Assembly (NCBI RefSeq): GCF_018729455.1
Contig: NZ_JAHHZF010000002.1
Location: forward strand, 1 to 64,000
DNA: 64,000 bases
Source of the DNA: Prosthecodimorpha staleyi
Lineage (GTDB): Bacteria; Pseudomonadota; Alphaproteobacteria; Rhizobiales; Ancalomicrobiaceae
Direction of reading: 5' to 3'
Shown here piece by piece: positions 63,811-64,000 of this stretch. A program made the position numbers and the translations under genes. Position 1 is the stretch's first letter. Every line of letters begins with the position of its first letter. The notes below the pieces were generated by a model, which was not told where the DNA came from, searched no databases, and was given only the letters and a program-made list of their open reading frames with translations.

Positions 63811-63835
63811 AGGGGCGGTCCGCCGGGCCGCCCCT
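63811..63835 (+). terminator. GC hairpin after the oxidoreductase gene
   Basis: AGGGGCGG, 9-base loop, CCGCCCCT, then TGTCCC. A strong stem with a weak T tail, 35 bases after the stop; possible terminator. Confidence 0.4.
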
Positions 63836-63950
63836 TGTCCCATGCGCATTCGCCGCGTCTTCCAGCCGCCATTGCCCTGGAGTATCCATCGTCGGACACT
63901 ACATGTCTCCGCGCGCCCCGGTTGGCGCAGCGCGAAAGGGAGTTGAACTC

Positions 63951-64000
63951 GTGTCCGATGTCGTCGTGAAGACCCCGATGCAGTATCTCGACCGCGCCGT
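63951..64000 (+). CDS. Start of a gene cut by the window end
   Basis: GTG with AGGGAG 8-9 bases upstream opens a frame reading VSDVVVKTPMQYLDRA to the last base. Too short to identify. Confidence 0.4.
   Translation, partial: MSDVVVKTPMQYLDRA

Overview
The window is GC-rich, gene-dense chromosomal DNA of an alphaproteobacterium, most probably a member of the Hyphomicrobiales (Rhizobiales). The gene content points there: a Brucella-type porin, a Flp pilin next to a TadG-like protein, rhizobial DUF1194/DUF2849/DUF934/DUF6455/DUF1499 proteins, the histone deacetylase-like/xseB/dxs/tlyA neighbourhood, and many GTG or TTG starts behind good Shine-Dalgarno sites. No rRNA, tRNA or CRISPR array was found.

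Layout. 0-5.7 kb: the end of a Pro/Ala-rich protein and a giant membrane-anchored coiled-coil protein with five tandem 131-residue repeats. 5.7-12 kb: an MBL-fold hydrolase, a DUF898/M48 peptidase/DUF1499 group and an acyl-CoA ligase. 12-17 kb: Flp pilin, a TadG-like vWA protein behind a sigma-54-like promoter, a class III aminotransferase, a DUF1194 protein and a 50-residue Cys-rich exported peptide. 17-25.7 kb: housekeeping genes (DnaJ-like, pdxH, corA, phosphoesterase, acyl-CoA dehydrogenase, Sua5). 26-31.8 kb: the isoprenoid/DNA repair/RNA methylation string (HDAC-like, xseB, dxs, SCO, tlyA), interrupted by an opposite-strand Uma2 gene. 31.7-36.6 kb: porin, azlCD with an AraC regulator, and an RNA m5U methyltransferase.

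36.6-48.2 kb is a coherent putrescine module. The minus strand carries a gamma-glutamylputrescine synthetase-like gene, the PotFGHI importer and a cupin. The plus strand carries a GntR/FCD regulator, a second synthetase, an aminotransferase and a PuuB-like oxidase. Two TGTGATCACA palindromes flank the regulator gene, one before each arm, which suggests one regulator controls uptake and gamma-glutamylated breakdown together. PuuC- and PuuD-type genes are not in the window.

48.2-50.8 kb is visibly less GC-rich and looks acquired. It holds an IS1595-type transposase remnant, a 36-codon gene with its own Shine-Dalgarno and terminator, a chain of very short overlapping ORFs, a winged-helix-like protein and several inverted repeats. 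50.8-64 kb returns to chromosomal character: small exported proteins (one frameshifted in a suspicious homopolymer tract), an SDR, a NUDIX hydrolase, an MFS/SDR/thiolase operon, the sulfate assimilation operon (DUF2849-cysI-cysH-DUF934), an HxlR regulator divergent from a frameshifted quinone oxidoreductase-like gene, and the first codons of a gene cut by the window end.
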